A stretch of 64,000 bases of DNA from Cloeon dipterum. Its lineage: Eukaryota; Arthropoda; Insecta; Ephemeroptera; Baetidae. The translations under genes were made by a program, and so were the position numbers. Location of the stretch: NCBI RefSeq assembly GCF_949628265.1, contig NC_088790.1, positions 28,028,545 to 28,092,544 on the forward strand, read 5' to 3'. Below are positions 31,851 to 43,400 of the stretch, in pieces; position 1 is the stretch's first letter; each line of letters opens with the position of its first letter. Below the pieces are notes generated by a model. It was not told where the DNA came from. It saw nothing but the letters and a program-made list of their open reading frames with translations, and did no database searches.

Positions 31851-32351
31851 TTCGACGCATGCAGTTGAAAATTAAAAACGTATTAAATTATGTACTTAAA
31901 TACCGATTTAAATTAAGTTTAAAATTAATTGTTATAACATCGATAATAACGTAATTTTTTACAGTTGTGATTTTAAACTGTGAACTTTCTCACATATCTG
32001 AACCCTTTGTTCAATATGATTTGATTTCATATTTTTGCATATTTTAAGTACAAACAGAATAACAGTAATTTTTATAGAAATATAACATGTAACTAATAAA
32101 AAAAATAACGAACTGCTATAGCAGAAATTGAAAAATCCTTCAAAATTGCATCATGACGGAAGGAATCTTGTCATTTTTTAGATTTTTACTGCTCTCTAAT
32201 ATACAAAAACTGATCAAAGTCATAAAGCTAATACATACTTAAAACGCTTTTATACATATTTATCCTTCTATACATCTTTCCTGTTAGCAAATATGTTAAA
32301 AAAGACTAATTATTACTTTTTATAAGGACCATTGCAAACATAGGATTAAAA
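31851..32351. other. 3' flank of TRPA-like gene B
   Basis: AT-rich, aligned with 22,931-23,392. No gene or clear signal. Confidence 0.45.
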
Positions 32352-35300
32352 TTAAGAGGTGTCACTTTCGCTTTCATTGTATTCATCACTGCTGTCGATG
32401 CTTTGTTTTGTTTTGGCTTCACCCAAGATGCTATTAAGACCTCTCAAAATTTGGACATCCAGTTTGCTATTGCGTTTAATCCAAACCCATTTGATGAGTT
32501 TCGGTGTTCGTAAATCCACTTCATCAAAAAAGAATTCTCCCTCCTGCGAACAAATGTTCATTTATTCAATACATTTAAAAACACCAAAATCTTAATTATT
32601 CATCATTATATCCGAGTGTATCCTTTTTTATCTGTTTATCTCTTTAAAAATGGATTGGAATGGCGCGCAAAGCTGCAAGTATAGCTAGTCGAAAAGCTCT
32701 CGCAATCTTCCCAAAACTATAGATGAAATCGTTATTGCAATGCAAGATAATCAAATTTAGGTTCAAATAAGCCCGCACTAAACCCCCCAAAAAATATTGC
32801 AAGTTCAAAAATTGAATGATTTTAAGTAAAAACGTTGACTGTCTTTCATGGCCTTTATTTGTGGTTGACAACAAGGTAGTGTGGCACAGTTAGGTTAACG
32901 TTATCAGGTGACGGCACTACAGTAGAATGGTTTGCACCTTTCCAGCATGTGTGAATAAATTTCACGGGAAGAAAGACTAACATAGCGATTCAATAAAATT
33001 GTTGGGGGGGGGGGGCTGTAACGCGAAGGCTGGTACTTTTCTGGACTGCTTTTTTTCTTCCAATTAAGTCCCGTGATATTTGCTCGCGATGTTATTGTGA
33101 CGTGGAATTTTCGCTAGTTTATCGTTATCGGAAGTATGCCTATCTCGTAACAGAGATAGCACCGACAGAATAAAAATATTTAGCAATAAAAATGGAATTT
33201 CTACTCACCGATGCAGCTCTAACGTGGTATTGCAAGCCTTTATTATATTCCTCTGCTATTTTAAGGGCACCAGATTTAAGATTGACTTTGATCTTGGCAA
33301 CATCATAGGGTAGCGAATCCCATCTGAATTTTTTTTCCATGACACCAGCCATCTCAAGGAAAGACTGAAAATTAGCAATCATCTGACACTGAGCAATAGT
33401 GCGTGACACTTCTGCGCTTTTCTTCAGTTCCGAGGTAATGTTGAATGCTAGACCATTTATCATGTTAAACAAGCAGCATGCGATCAGGATGACGAAGAAG
33501 AAGAAGAGTAACTGCATTTTTGTGCTGTTTATGAAATTGAACGACTCGAAGGAGTATTCGCCTGTCATCATGGAGATCACTTTGAGTGTGGCCAGCGATG
33601 GTGTCTCGAACAATCCCCCTGTGCACCTTATGCCTTCGCACTCGGTGTCAATCATGTAGAAGGTGAGAGAAAATCCTCCAATCAGTGCGAAAGAAAAGAT
33701 CAAAACCGTGATATATCGATACACAATTTGAGCAAACATGAAACGCAGAGGTAGGATTGACGGGTGCTGGGAAATCACCATGAAGAGCAAAAAGAAGGCG
33801 GAGATCATTGCTAGAACGGGAGGCACTTCAAAATACAGCCATAGGAAGGTGAATAGTATGAAGAAGTACTCGTGCCAATCATGATAAGGAAGGTATTCCT
33901 TCCAGCCGAGTTTACTTAGACTGAATATTTTTTTCCGGCCTAATTGACAATGATCCTTGTAGTAACTCAACATTGTTTTAATTTGGCGGTATCCACCATT
34001 GCTTAACGATAAGTAAACAGACAGACTCATCATCAAAAATTTCGTTACAACATATAATATGAACATAATTTCTGTTCTGTTCCGTTCGAAGGCCATAGCA
34101 GTTAATAATAGGCTATTATTGGTCTCGTTGCTCTTGGTGTTGTTTTGGAGATTGTGGTTAGGTAGCGTGTAAGTCAGGTTCATAATGAATGATCGTATGA
34201 AACATAAGAAAAATGCTGTCTTGAACCCATACATAAATATCACTGCTCTCCTAAATTTTACTGACACAATGGCTTGACAGAGCGGGTGGAGTGCAAGATT
34301 ATATAGTTTCTCGTTTTTACTCAATCCAACGATGGAAGACTTGGCGATTGTTTTGATATTGTTAATGTCGTGTCTATTCTTAGGGTCTCCGAAAATATTA
34401 GTTAATATAATCTCAGAGTCCCTTTCCTTGTCTCCTGAAATCTGCATATCAAGCAGTTTCTTCATTGTCGGGTATGAAATCGAGTCGATCGGCGCCTCAC
34501 ACTTCAAGTTCTTCTTGCCAAGAGACCCATTATTGATCTGGAGAATCTTGCTCGTCCAGTATACGTTCCCTTCTTTGATGAAGTATTGCATTGCATCATT
34601 GAGCGGGTTCCAAATACGGTTCAAATTGAGCTCTTTTTCTCTGCAAAGCATGTCCCAAACAGTGCTCACACATTCTAAGCTATTGTTCTTCGCGGCGAGC
34701 CGAAGCGCTTCTGCTATTTTAATAGTCTCTCGAATCTTCATGGTTTCTGCTAGTGACACTTCTTTGTTATTTTCACTACTTGAGATGCAATTAGATTTTA
34801 TATAATGATCAAGTATGTATTTAAACACTTCTGGGTCCTTTGTAATATACATCAAATGCAGAAAAAATATTATTTGTTTGATTAAAATGTCGCCATAAGA
34901 AATTCCGTTGAGCAGGAATTCGATGCTCTTGATTGAGCCACCTAACGCAGCGTAATGAAGTGGCAATAATCCTTCTTTAGATCTATCAAAGAGGGCGTCT
35001 TTATTTACCAACTGGTTCTCAACGAGATATTTTAGAATATGCGATGATCGGTTCGTGGCGGCGCAGTGTACAAGGGTTAAGCCATCAAACTCTTTCGTCC
35101 AGATCTCACGGTTTTCTTTGAGAATGTTCCCAACATCAAGGTCATCCGAAGGTTCAAGCAGTGCATCAAACATTTCGTCTGTCGCGTATCTGCACAGCCA
35201 AATCAACGGTGTTGTATCCGTTTCTTTGAAGTGAACCTCACATTCGAGTACTCGAAGAACAAATTTTGAGTCCTCCGTCGACAGGTGTTTCTTTTCTTTC

Positions 35301-36547
35301 TTGATAGCTGATACGGCAAAGTGTTTGTACCTCTCGTGGATACCCAGTCCTGGAATGTCCTTGAATGTTTCTTCAAGCTTTCTTTCCAGACGATCCATCT
35401 CCTTTTTACGCATTTGCAACGATGCGAAGATCTCATCAAAATCTGCCTGTTTGCTGTCAAAATCGAGGCCAAGCTCAAGTTCTAATTTGCGTAATTTCTC
35501 TTCCACCTGTTGTTCTTTCTTCATTTTAAAATATAGTTCCGTTCCCAATTCTTGTTTGCGCTGTTGAAGTGAAAAACTTGATTCAAATTCTGATGTGTAA
35601 TCATCATCGAGAAACTTTTGTTTTCCCTTATCCTGCTCACGATTCCATAATTTCATACGTGATCTAAGGTATTCTTTGTTCTGCAATTTTGACTCCTCCA
35701 GTTGCAATAAATCTTGTTTCTCTACGATCTCTTCTACAATTGTTTCCATGTCAATGCTTTCAGTTAGCAAATATCTCTTCACGCTTTTGGCATTTTTCAG
35801 GACACAAAGTTTGCCTATCAGATTATTTGCCATGTGCTTTCCAATACGCTCGACTTGCTTCTTCAGATCGTAACATTTTTTTATACAGTCGCAGAGGTTT
35901 AGCGCTTTTTCTTCGATATCTGCGAAAAATCGAAAACAAAAAATAAACTTATCGCTTCAATAAGAATATAGCGAAAATTTATTCATATCAAGGTTGTACA
36001 CTTTAGACAAAATTCAACAGATCTGAAAGGAAATTTTATTATTTAATTCCGATATTAAAAAAATGAATCGAGATGCATTGGAAAAAGTTGCGTTAAATAA
36101 ATGATTTTTTAGTTGACACATGCAATTATCTTTCAGATTAATGAAGAGTTTCAGAGAGAAGTCTCTGAAATGGAAACTTTATGAGTTGAATTAGCGCGAG
36201 GAAAAATTTATCATCACCATGCAGCCCGAGTTTTATCCTTGAGTCTTTGAAGGCTTTTATACGCATGAACGAAAATTCGCAATGTAATTAAAAGTTGATA
36301 TATTTGAAGAAAAAATTAATTGATCATAAATATTACCTTTTTTCACATTAGGAGACACATAGTCAGCAGACTGATGCTCTGTGCTCATCTGAAAAGGTTC
36401 CCCCTTCTCTAGTTTTATTTCGATAAAAGTTGCCATGGCTATGGTATATGGTGCACCTGGGAATAGGAAATTTATGCCATTTGCATTAAATTTCTGATAC
36501 GATATTTTAATCAGCTCCAAAGTTTGCGGGCTAATCAGCAAATGCAT
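32352..36547 (-). CDS. TRPA-like ankyrin cation channel, copy B (N-terminally damaged)
   Basis: Exon 2 (35,919-33,209) and exon 3 (32,543-32,352) are open and spliced as in copy A. The 3' part of exon 1 (to 36,337, donor G/GTAATA) is also in frame, with a possible start at ATG 36,547-36,545 (MHLLISPQTL); another ATG is at 35,833 (MANNLIGK). The protein keeps the coiled coil, ankyrin repeats, six-helix domain, pore motif MMTGEYSFESF and the acidic tail (SIDSSDEYNESESDTS). The S1-S2 loop is shorter than in copy A. The ankyrin stretch around YGDILIKQIIFFLHLMY differs from copy A. An intron 2 insertion (about 32,880-33,050) is specific to this copy. The conserved frame over 2.7 kb suggests recent or continuing use, but the original start is lost. 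Confidence 0.7.
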
Positions 36548-36816
36548 CGATGCACCTTTATTTCTCACAATCAGTAAAATTCGAGATACTTTCTCCTAGA
36601 GGGAAATCTTCAAATCAAAAATTTCCCCACACACCGTCTTGAATAGATTGCGATGATAGTAATCGAAATCCAAGCAAATTAACATAAAAAGTATGGACTT
36701 TTCAATTTCTGAGAAGTGAAAATTTTGAACGGTGTAAATTTTAGTTGTTAACAGCATATATTGCTCCTAAATTATACAAACAAAGGATTTAATGGCCGCT
36801 TGTTGGAGCTAACCAT
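36337..36816 (-). pseudogene. Disrupted first coding exon of TRPA-like copy B
   Basis: The ancestral ATG (36,816-36,814) is present, but codon 15 is TAA (36,774-36,772; Lys in copy A), a 1-bp deletion lies at about 36,755-36,762, and a second nonsense codon TAG (36,599-36,597) replaces a Leu. A 6-bp in-frame insertion is also seen near 36,570. Copy A is open over the same stretch. Together these exclude translation from the ancestral start. Confidence 0.85.
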
Positions 36817-38984
36817 ACGTTATCAGAATTTTTCTAATTATTGGCCTGCATAGATATCCAATTGATTTATTTAGCACCTCTTCTCAACACTTCCCCTAGA
36901 GGAAATAACATGGCTCAGAGCCTTTTTTATGTGCGGATCAATGGGGGCATATTTGCTTTGCTGATTCACAATGAAAGCTAATTTTTTACTAAATTTTGAG
37001 CAAGCCCACTCAGGGAAAAATCTCATTTTGAGCGCCGAAAACCAGCTCTCAAGTGAAAGCGAAATTTTTCTTCCCATTTTAAGAGTGCAAAGCGGCCAGC
37101 CGCTTTTGCTACTTATTTAAAGAGCCAAAACGCTCGCTCGCCGCAGTATCGCGGTAAGAGCGCAAGAGCATGTCACTATTTATTTGTACTTTTGAACAGC
37201 TGGCAGGCCACTTGCTCTTCTGCTGATGCAGCCGGCGCGACGACGAGCGAGAGAGGTAGCCGCCGCGGCAGCGAGCAGAGCATAAATATATATTCAAGAA
37301 CAGATTTTCTCATCCTGTTAACTCAAGTTCCGGAAATAATAATTCTGGTTATTTCAGGTTCTTGACTCAGCTACTCGGAACAGATCCTGTCCGATATCTT
37401 TCTAGTTAAAAATATTTTCAGTTCCGCTTGATAATCCGAAAAAAGACCGGATTTCGGTTATCAGTTTCGATCTCTGTACTTGGGATCAGGGTTAGAAAAC
37501 CCCTTTTTTTCAGAAAAACCGACAAAATTGTTATGCATATTGCCGAAATGTGAATATTTTGTATCGTTATTAAAGGTTTGTTGTGTTTAGATTATAAATG
37601 GAAAATAAATAAATTAGCAGCTATACCTCAACAAATATAATTAAAAAACTTTGAAAATAGGTTGAAATAATAAAAATTAAAAAATCTAAGCTAATTTTTT
37701 AATATGATTTTGAAAATTAGAAAATGTGTTCAAAAGTTGTCCCATGACGCGTCAGAACTTTGCAGAAAATTTAATAGAGATGGATTTTTCAAGAAACTCC
37801 ACTTTAAAAATCGGAAAATATAGATTAATTTGTCGGATTTCTTTATATTTCCAACTCCAAATCTTGGGTTCCCACCATTTGATTCGTCTCGACATCCCCC
37901 CTGACTAGTTTAAGGGTTTAGGGGTGCTTACTATCCACCCCCAAGTTGCTATACTTCAACCCTCTCTAAAAAAATGTAAATCATTTTATAGCTTTCAATT
38001 TTTGTATTAATTTCGTACAATTTAAAAATATTTTTCTATTTATGTGACGGGTGTTTGTATAAGAAGCTTTGGATAAAATATTTTTTTAAGAACGCATGAA
38101 GAATGATTTAGTTTTTATCAGCAAAATTTTAGTTAAAGTTGAAACTTTTGTTGGTTAGAGAAGGTCGAGACAAGTCAACGGTTGTTATAGTTTTTGCAAT
38201 TCTGATGGTGAGAACCCGAGATTTCGGGGTGAAAAAGAACCGAAAAAATCGAGAAATCATGATTTTTACATTTTTTTAAAGTTGTATTTATCGAAAAATT
38301 AAATTAAAATAAAAACCACTGAAATTTTTGGCCTGCTTTTCTGTAGCATATTTTTTTTCAAATGGGAACAATCGGACAACTTTTTGATATATGTCCGGTC
38401 CTGTGAAAAACCGGAAAAGGACCGGATTCCTGTCTTGGGATACGCTCTTGGGCAAGTCAGCGAAAAAAACGTTGAAGAGCAGCGGCCCGATGACCGAGGT
38501 TGAAATCGCCCATACATATGAGTAAAACGCCGTCGAAGTTGTGCTGCTGCCGGCCACTTTTTGCTCTCAAAATGAGACGAAATATTTCGCTTTCACTTTG
38601 GCAAACTCAGAGGAGAAAAGAAAAGAAAGATGAAATCATTAAACTTACTGGATGAAAAGCAGGCATGGATGGCAAAAAAACGAACAGTGCACAAATTCGA
38701 CTCTTGCTCGCAGACGAGGTATCGTTAGAATGGATTCTAAATTTAAGACTGCTGATGTAACAGGCGGAAGGAGAAATATTTCTGGCGATAAACGGGATTG
38801 ATAAGAGAAATGCAAACTGATCCAACTGCGTTGTTTTATAACTGACATGCATGAATGCCGTGGAAAGAGATTTTTTGAATGGTTTTGCAAGGCCGATGGA
38901 GGGCGGAGCCACGTGCTAAAAATATAATCAGATGATCTATAGAGAAATTAATGTAGTTTGGCATTAAACATACATATTAGAAAA
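36817..38984. other. Upstream region of unit B, no gene seen
   Basis: Collinear with 27,857-30,447 of unit A but without the 297-bp MITE (empty site at about 36,930) and with small indels. The GC-rich block (37,085-37,290) with CATAAATATATATTC is retained. Confidence 0.5.
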
Positions 38985-39090
38985 AAGGGTTCGACGCACT
39001 GTACTTGGTTTGGGCTTCGCGGCTCGCAGTGGGCCCTCCGACTCCCCGCGCCATCGGACCTTCGGGCGCCTGACTGTTGACTTCCACTCA
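38985..39090. other. GC-rich palindromic cluster, unit B
   Basis: Nearly identical to 30,448-30,540 (GGGCTTCGCGGCTCGCAGTG, then CCATCGGACCTTCGGGCGCC), confirming the right-hand limit of the duplicated unit. Confidence 0.55.
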
Positions 39091-39109
39091 TAGAGCTATA
39101 ATTATAAAG

Positions 39110-39700
39110 TTATGTATCAACATATAGTTTTTACAGGGGCTGTTTCATCAATCTACAAAATTGTGTGTTCCTCTTAGAATCTGCATCTTCGGTTGGGCTT
39201 TGACAACCGGCGTTGATGTCATCGGGGCTGTTGGTGGACGAGTCAAGACACAATAAGAAAGCTGAACTACTTGAAACCCATAGCTAACACGCTGGACGTA
39301 TGTGGCAGGCATGGACATCGAAGTGATTGCTGCAGCTACCTAGGGAAAACTTGAGTAGAAGTATGCAACCCGTGCTGAAATACTGCTCGGCGGCACAGTT
39401 TTCATCTATTGGCAGGCGTTTTTGATATGTAAAATTTCAAAAAAAGCGATCATGTGGAACGCAACAAGAACCTATTTTGGAAATTGTGATGCAGTATTTA
39501 TTTTTATTGAATGAGAGTCAAGTGACACAAATAGAAATCTAAAGGAAAAAAGGAAATTTCCAAAATATCGCATTTGGTCTTCAATGTACTTTCTATTAAT
39601 TAATTGTAAGAAAATTAATACTGCTCTTGCGTTTGTTTTGTCCTTCATAAAAATATAGTTTTGCTAAAGAACAGCTACTCCAATAAACAAGGAAATAATT
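39110..39700 (+). repeat. Repeat R at the end of unit B
   Basis: Third R copy bordering the TRPA duplication. The first part is close to 30,580-30,880; the later part is more like the copy at 12,480-13,000 (AAGCGATCATGTG, GCATTTGGTC), so it may be a recombinant of R subtypes. Confidence 0.65.
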
Positions 39701-39959
39701 TAAAGTCAAAACATTTTATATATTATATATTTAGGGGTTAGGAGGTGGAAATTAAACCTTGCGGGATATTCAACAAATCTTTTCTTTATACGACAGTCAC
39801 TTGGCGACTAAGTCTAACAGAATACAAGGACCTTTAAACAGAATTGATATTCGACTTTAGGATTAACAATTTAAGAGAATTGACTTGAAGAACAATTTAA
39901 ATAAGAAAAGAATTTACCCGATTGAGCCGGGTTTCACAGCAATTAAACGCTCGGAACTC

Positions 39960-40393
39960 TTAAAGAGGAATGATACTGCTAAAGCCTGGAAAATGCTTGT
40001 TGCCAATGCATAAACTCGTCCCTTAGGATTCAGTTAAAGCCTAAATTGACCAAAGAAGCACTGTAATTTTTCGAGAAAATTGGCTGGAAAGTTAGCGTGC
40101 TTTTCAAATGGTAAGGGCTGTCTCCTTACTTGGAATCCGATTTAATTTCAAAACCAAGAGTTTCCCCAATAAGTGGCATACACCTTCAGGACGGATCTCG
40201 ACGAGAGGAATCGAATAAATATGCCAAGAAAATAATATGTTCAAGCACTGTAAATTTTGGAGAAAATTGGCAAAATTTGAATTTTTACTGTAGGAAGCTC
40301 CTTTTTTACTATTGCAAATTGTTGAACAAATTGTTTATGGCATCCAACAATTTAAATAATTTTCAATTGTTGCCCTGTATCATTCCACTTTAA
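39960..40393 (+). mobile_element. MITE family E, complete copy
   Basis: 434 bp including TTAA at both ends (39,960-39,963 and 40,390-40,393). Terminal inverted repeats read TTAAAGAGGAATGATACTG inward from the left, and TTAAAGTGGAATGATACAG inward from the right. No coding capacity. It is the best reference copy of the family in this window. Confidence 0.85.
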
Positions 40394-40444
40394 GATGCGA
40401 CTTGTTGGCTCGTGTGTCCGGCGAAAACTAATTTAAATTCAAAA

Positions 40445-40463
40445 TCTCTCTCTCTCTCTCTCT
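40445..40463. repeat. (TC)n microsatellite
   Basis: About nine TC dinucleotides followed by TGTTGC. Confidence 0.9.
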
Positions 40464-43400
40464 GTTGCATTAACGAATTTCTAACAATCATTAATAACAA
40501 TACCCTAGACTAAAAATGAAAAAGGAGTGGGAGCTACATATATAATGCTTTTATTTGCACCGTTTTTGGCATCGATATTATTGGCAGGCACATGATAACA
40601 AAGTCGGAACGTCAACTAAATTTTTAATATCGCACGTTCAACTGCTTGTTGTATTAGTATTTGAATTTTAATAGTATTTTACTAGAAATTCCTTTGCAAC
40701 GAACAATAAATTCATTAAACAGTTTTAAATTACCCGCGACTTCTTACTACCATTTTCACTGATCTGCTTCATCGCACGTCGCACAGATGGCGTTTAATGC
40801 GAGATTTTGACCTAACGCATAAAATAAGCAGTGCTTATAAGAATTATTTTAAAAGTAAAGAGTAAAGTAGTATTTATATATATATCGCCAAGCACGGTTG
40901 GAATTAGGAATAAGAGATTTTAGAGAACATTATTTCCTTTCAACATATTTATTAAGTTCACAAATAAATACGACCTTACTCATATGATTCTCCTCTGCTT
41001 TAGTAGTACTCTCGAGCCTACTGTTAAATATAATGCACATCACGTGTAATATAAAAAATGGCATTAAATTTATAATGGTTTACTTATGCGACACTATCAT
41101 GTTATGAGAGAGAGTGTTATTCAATCTTTAAACACGACTTACGAATGACGCAAGTAAATTAATAAATGCAACCAGTTAAACGACTGCGGGATTTTCACGA
41201 TAAAAACAATCACTTAATCCTACTACAAAATATTTTACTTATAAAATTAAATATTGCAGACCTCTTTTTACAAAATTTTAGACTGTCTTTGTCCTGTTAA
41301 TTATTTTAAATTCTGGCTTTTTACTTTTCGTGGTCTCAGGCAATTTATATAACAGTGTTAATCGCATTCTAAGTACAAAGCTCGGCCTTATTAATTAAAA
41401 CGTGGGTCTGTATGATCAAAAATAAATGTGACGAGAGCGTAATGGTAATGCCGCTTGGCCGGAGCAATTTGTGCGGTAAGTGCGTGGATAAAAAGTAGAT
41501 GGCTTGAACGGCGTGGAGCCGGGCCAAATTGGCAGGCGCTCTCTCGAAAATAAATTCTCCGGCAGGCCGAAAGAAAAGATTGGGCTCGGAAGATTATGCC
41601 GGCGAGCCTCGAGCGTGAGGGAACGAACGTAATTAACTGCACTCACACACAGCCATATTCCATAATTCATCGGTGCCATATATATATATTTCGTCCGCGA
41701 GCACACACATAATATATAATATCGAAACATAGAGAGATGCTCGGCTCGGATAGAGCCAGCCGGCTGCGCTTATGTAAAATGTTCCACACAACACAGCACA
41801 CACACCAGAGTATTTTATTACATACGGCAGATCACATCGCTGCGCGCTTGGATTTCTCCTTGGCCGTGACCTTAGGAGGAAAACGACGCTCTTTCGGTGC
41901 TCAAAAGTGCGTTTTCTCTTTGGTTTAGTTCAAAATAGTTACAATAATTTAATAAAATTAAAATGAGAAAACGTTTTCAATAAATTTGGATTCTAAAAGC
42001 CAGAAATGTGAATAAATTATATTAAATTTCTTCCTTTCGATTCTGCTCAATTTAAAGTAAAGGAAACAATAATTTAATTTCGTCAATCAGCCTGGTAATT
42101 TTTTAAATTTATCTATGTCATTTTTTTCGGCTTCTAAATTATGATGCTCAACTTCTGTACTGTCCAATAAAATATTTAGGATTTCTCCTTAAAAATGTTT
42201 TAAATTTCTTTCTAGTCTCTAATAGGGTTGAAGCGTTTGAGTTAATTTTTCTTTGTTATATTTGATTTTAAAGTACATTGAAAATATTTTTAATCAATGC
42301 AATAATTTTGCAAAAGGTCTATCTTGAAATAATTCACTTGAATTTAAGTTTTTAAAAGTTAGCTGGAATTTCCTGATCAGAGGAAAAAAATTTCGACCAA
42401 TTACAGAAAAATTCACACGGCTTTAGACATTTTAAATTCGGTTTTAGGCAATTCAAACGGTAGTAGGGATTAATTTTCAATTGTTTAGCATAACTGGTTG
42501 GGGAATTTAGACAGATTAGGTCATTCCAAGGATCTTAAACCTTTAAGGAAATTTAAAAAGAAGTTGTGTTTTATTTAAACACATATAAAACCGATATTTT
42601 CTTTAAAAAAATGGTAATTTATTCTGTTCCATCAAAATTAGTAAATATCATGATCAAAATTGAATTTACAACATGCAAAAAATTTAAAATACGAACAAAA
42701 AATGGGAATATTTCTGAGAGATAGTTTAAATCAGTTCATTATACACGGGCATAAATTGCTTTGAAATATATAATACGTTTTCTCATTGGTTTACTATCTC
42801 ACAAAGGCGTTCCAGAAAAAAATTATTTAAATGTATCAAAAAGTAAATGCTTCCAATCATTCATTTTAAAACAATTTAAATTTAACTTCGCTGTCAGCTG
42901 TTAAAATTGTAGGTGGAAAAAGCCTGCGAGTGACCATGCACTTGAAAATTAATTGGATCGCCTTGAAGGGGGAAATAAAATGGCCTTCAAGCGCGCTTTC
43001 AAGTGGAAACAAAGTGCGGAAATTGGGCAAACTTCTTATCGAACACCGAGCGAGTAGCTGTTGCAACTTTTCTTTCAGGGAATGTAAAAAAAGAGTCATT
43101 TCCGTGCTTGATTAAATTTTATAACTATACTGACGTTCTCGTCTGAGGTTGCAGTTTTCAAAACCACCACTGAAATTATAAAAGTATCGAATTGGGTCAC
43201 GCGAGTGCAATCATCCACTTCCTATTTTTCTTCTATTCATGTCAATACCGGATTTTGGGCTCTCAATTCTGTTAAAATGGGTTTCCTTGCATTTCTATCA
43301 ATTCTAGAAACGTTTCTAAATAAATAAAAACGGTGAAAGCTACAGCAAATGTTATTTTTTTAGGTTGAAATTTTATTTACAGTTTTGGTGATAGCCTTTA

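Larger units (their letters stand above)
21580..39110. repeat. Tandem segmental duplication carrying two TRPA genes
   Basis: Units 21,580-30,580 and 30,580-39,110 are collinear: R, link, S, channel gene on minus, GC-rich block, GC cluster, R. Differences are the MITE (unit A only), the intron 2 insertion (unit B only) and small indels. R copies at all three borders make unequal recombination between repeats the simplest origin. Confidence 0.8.
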
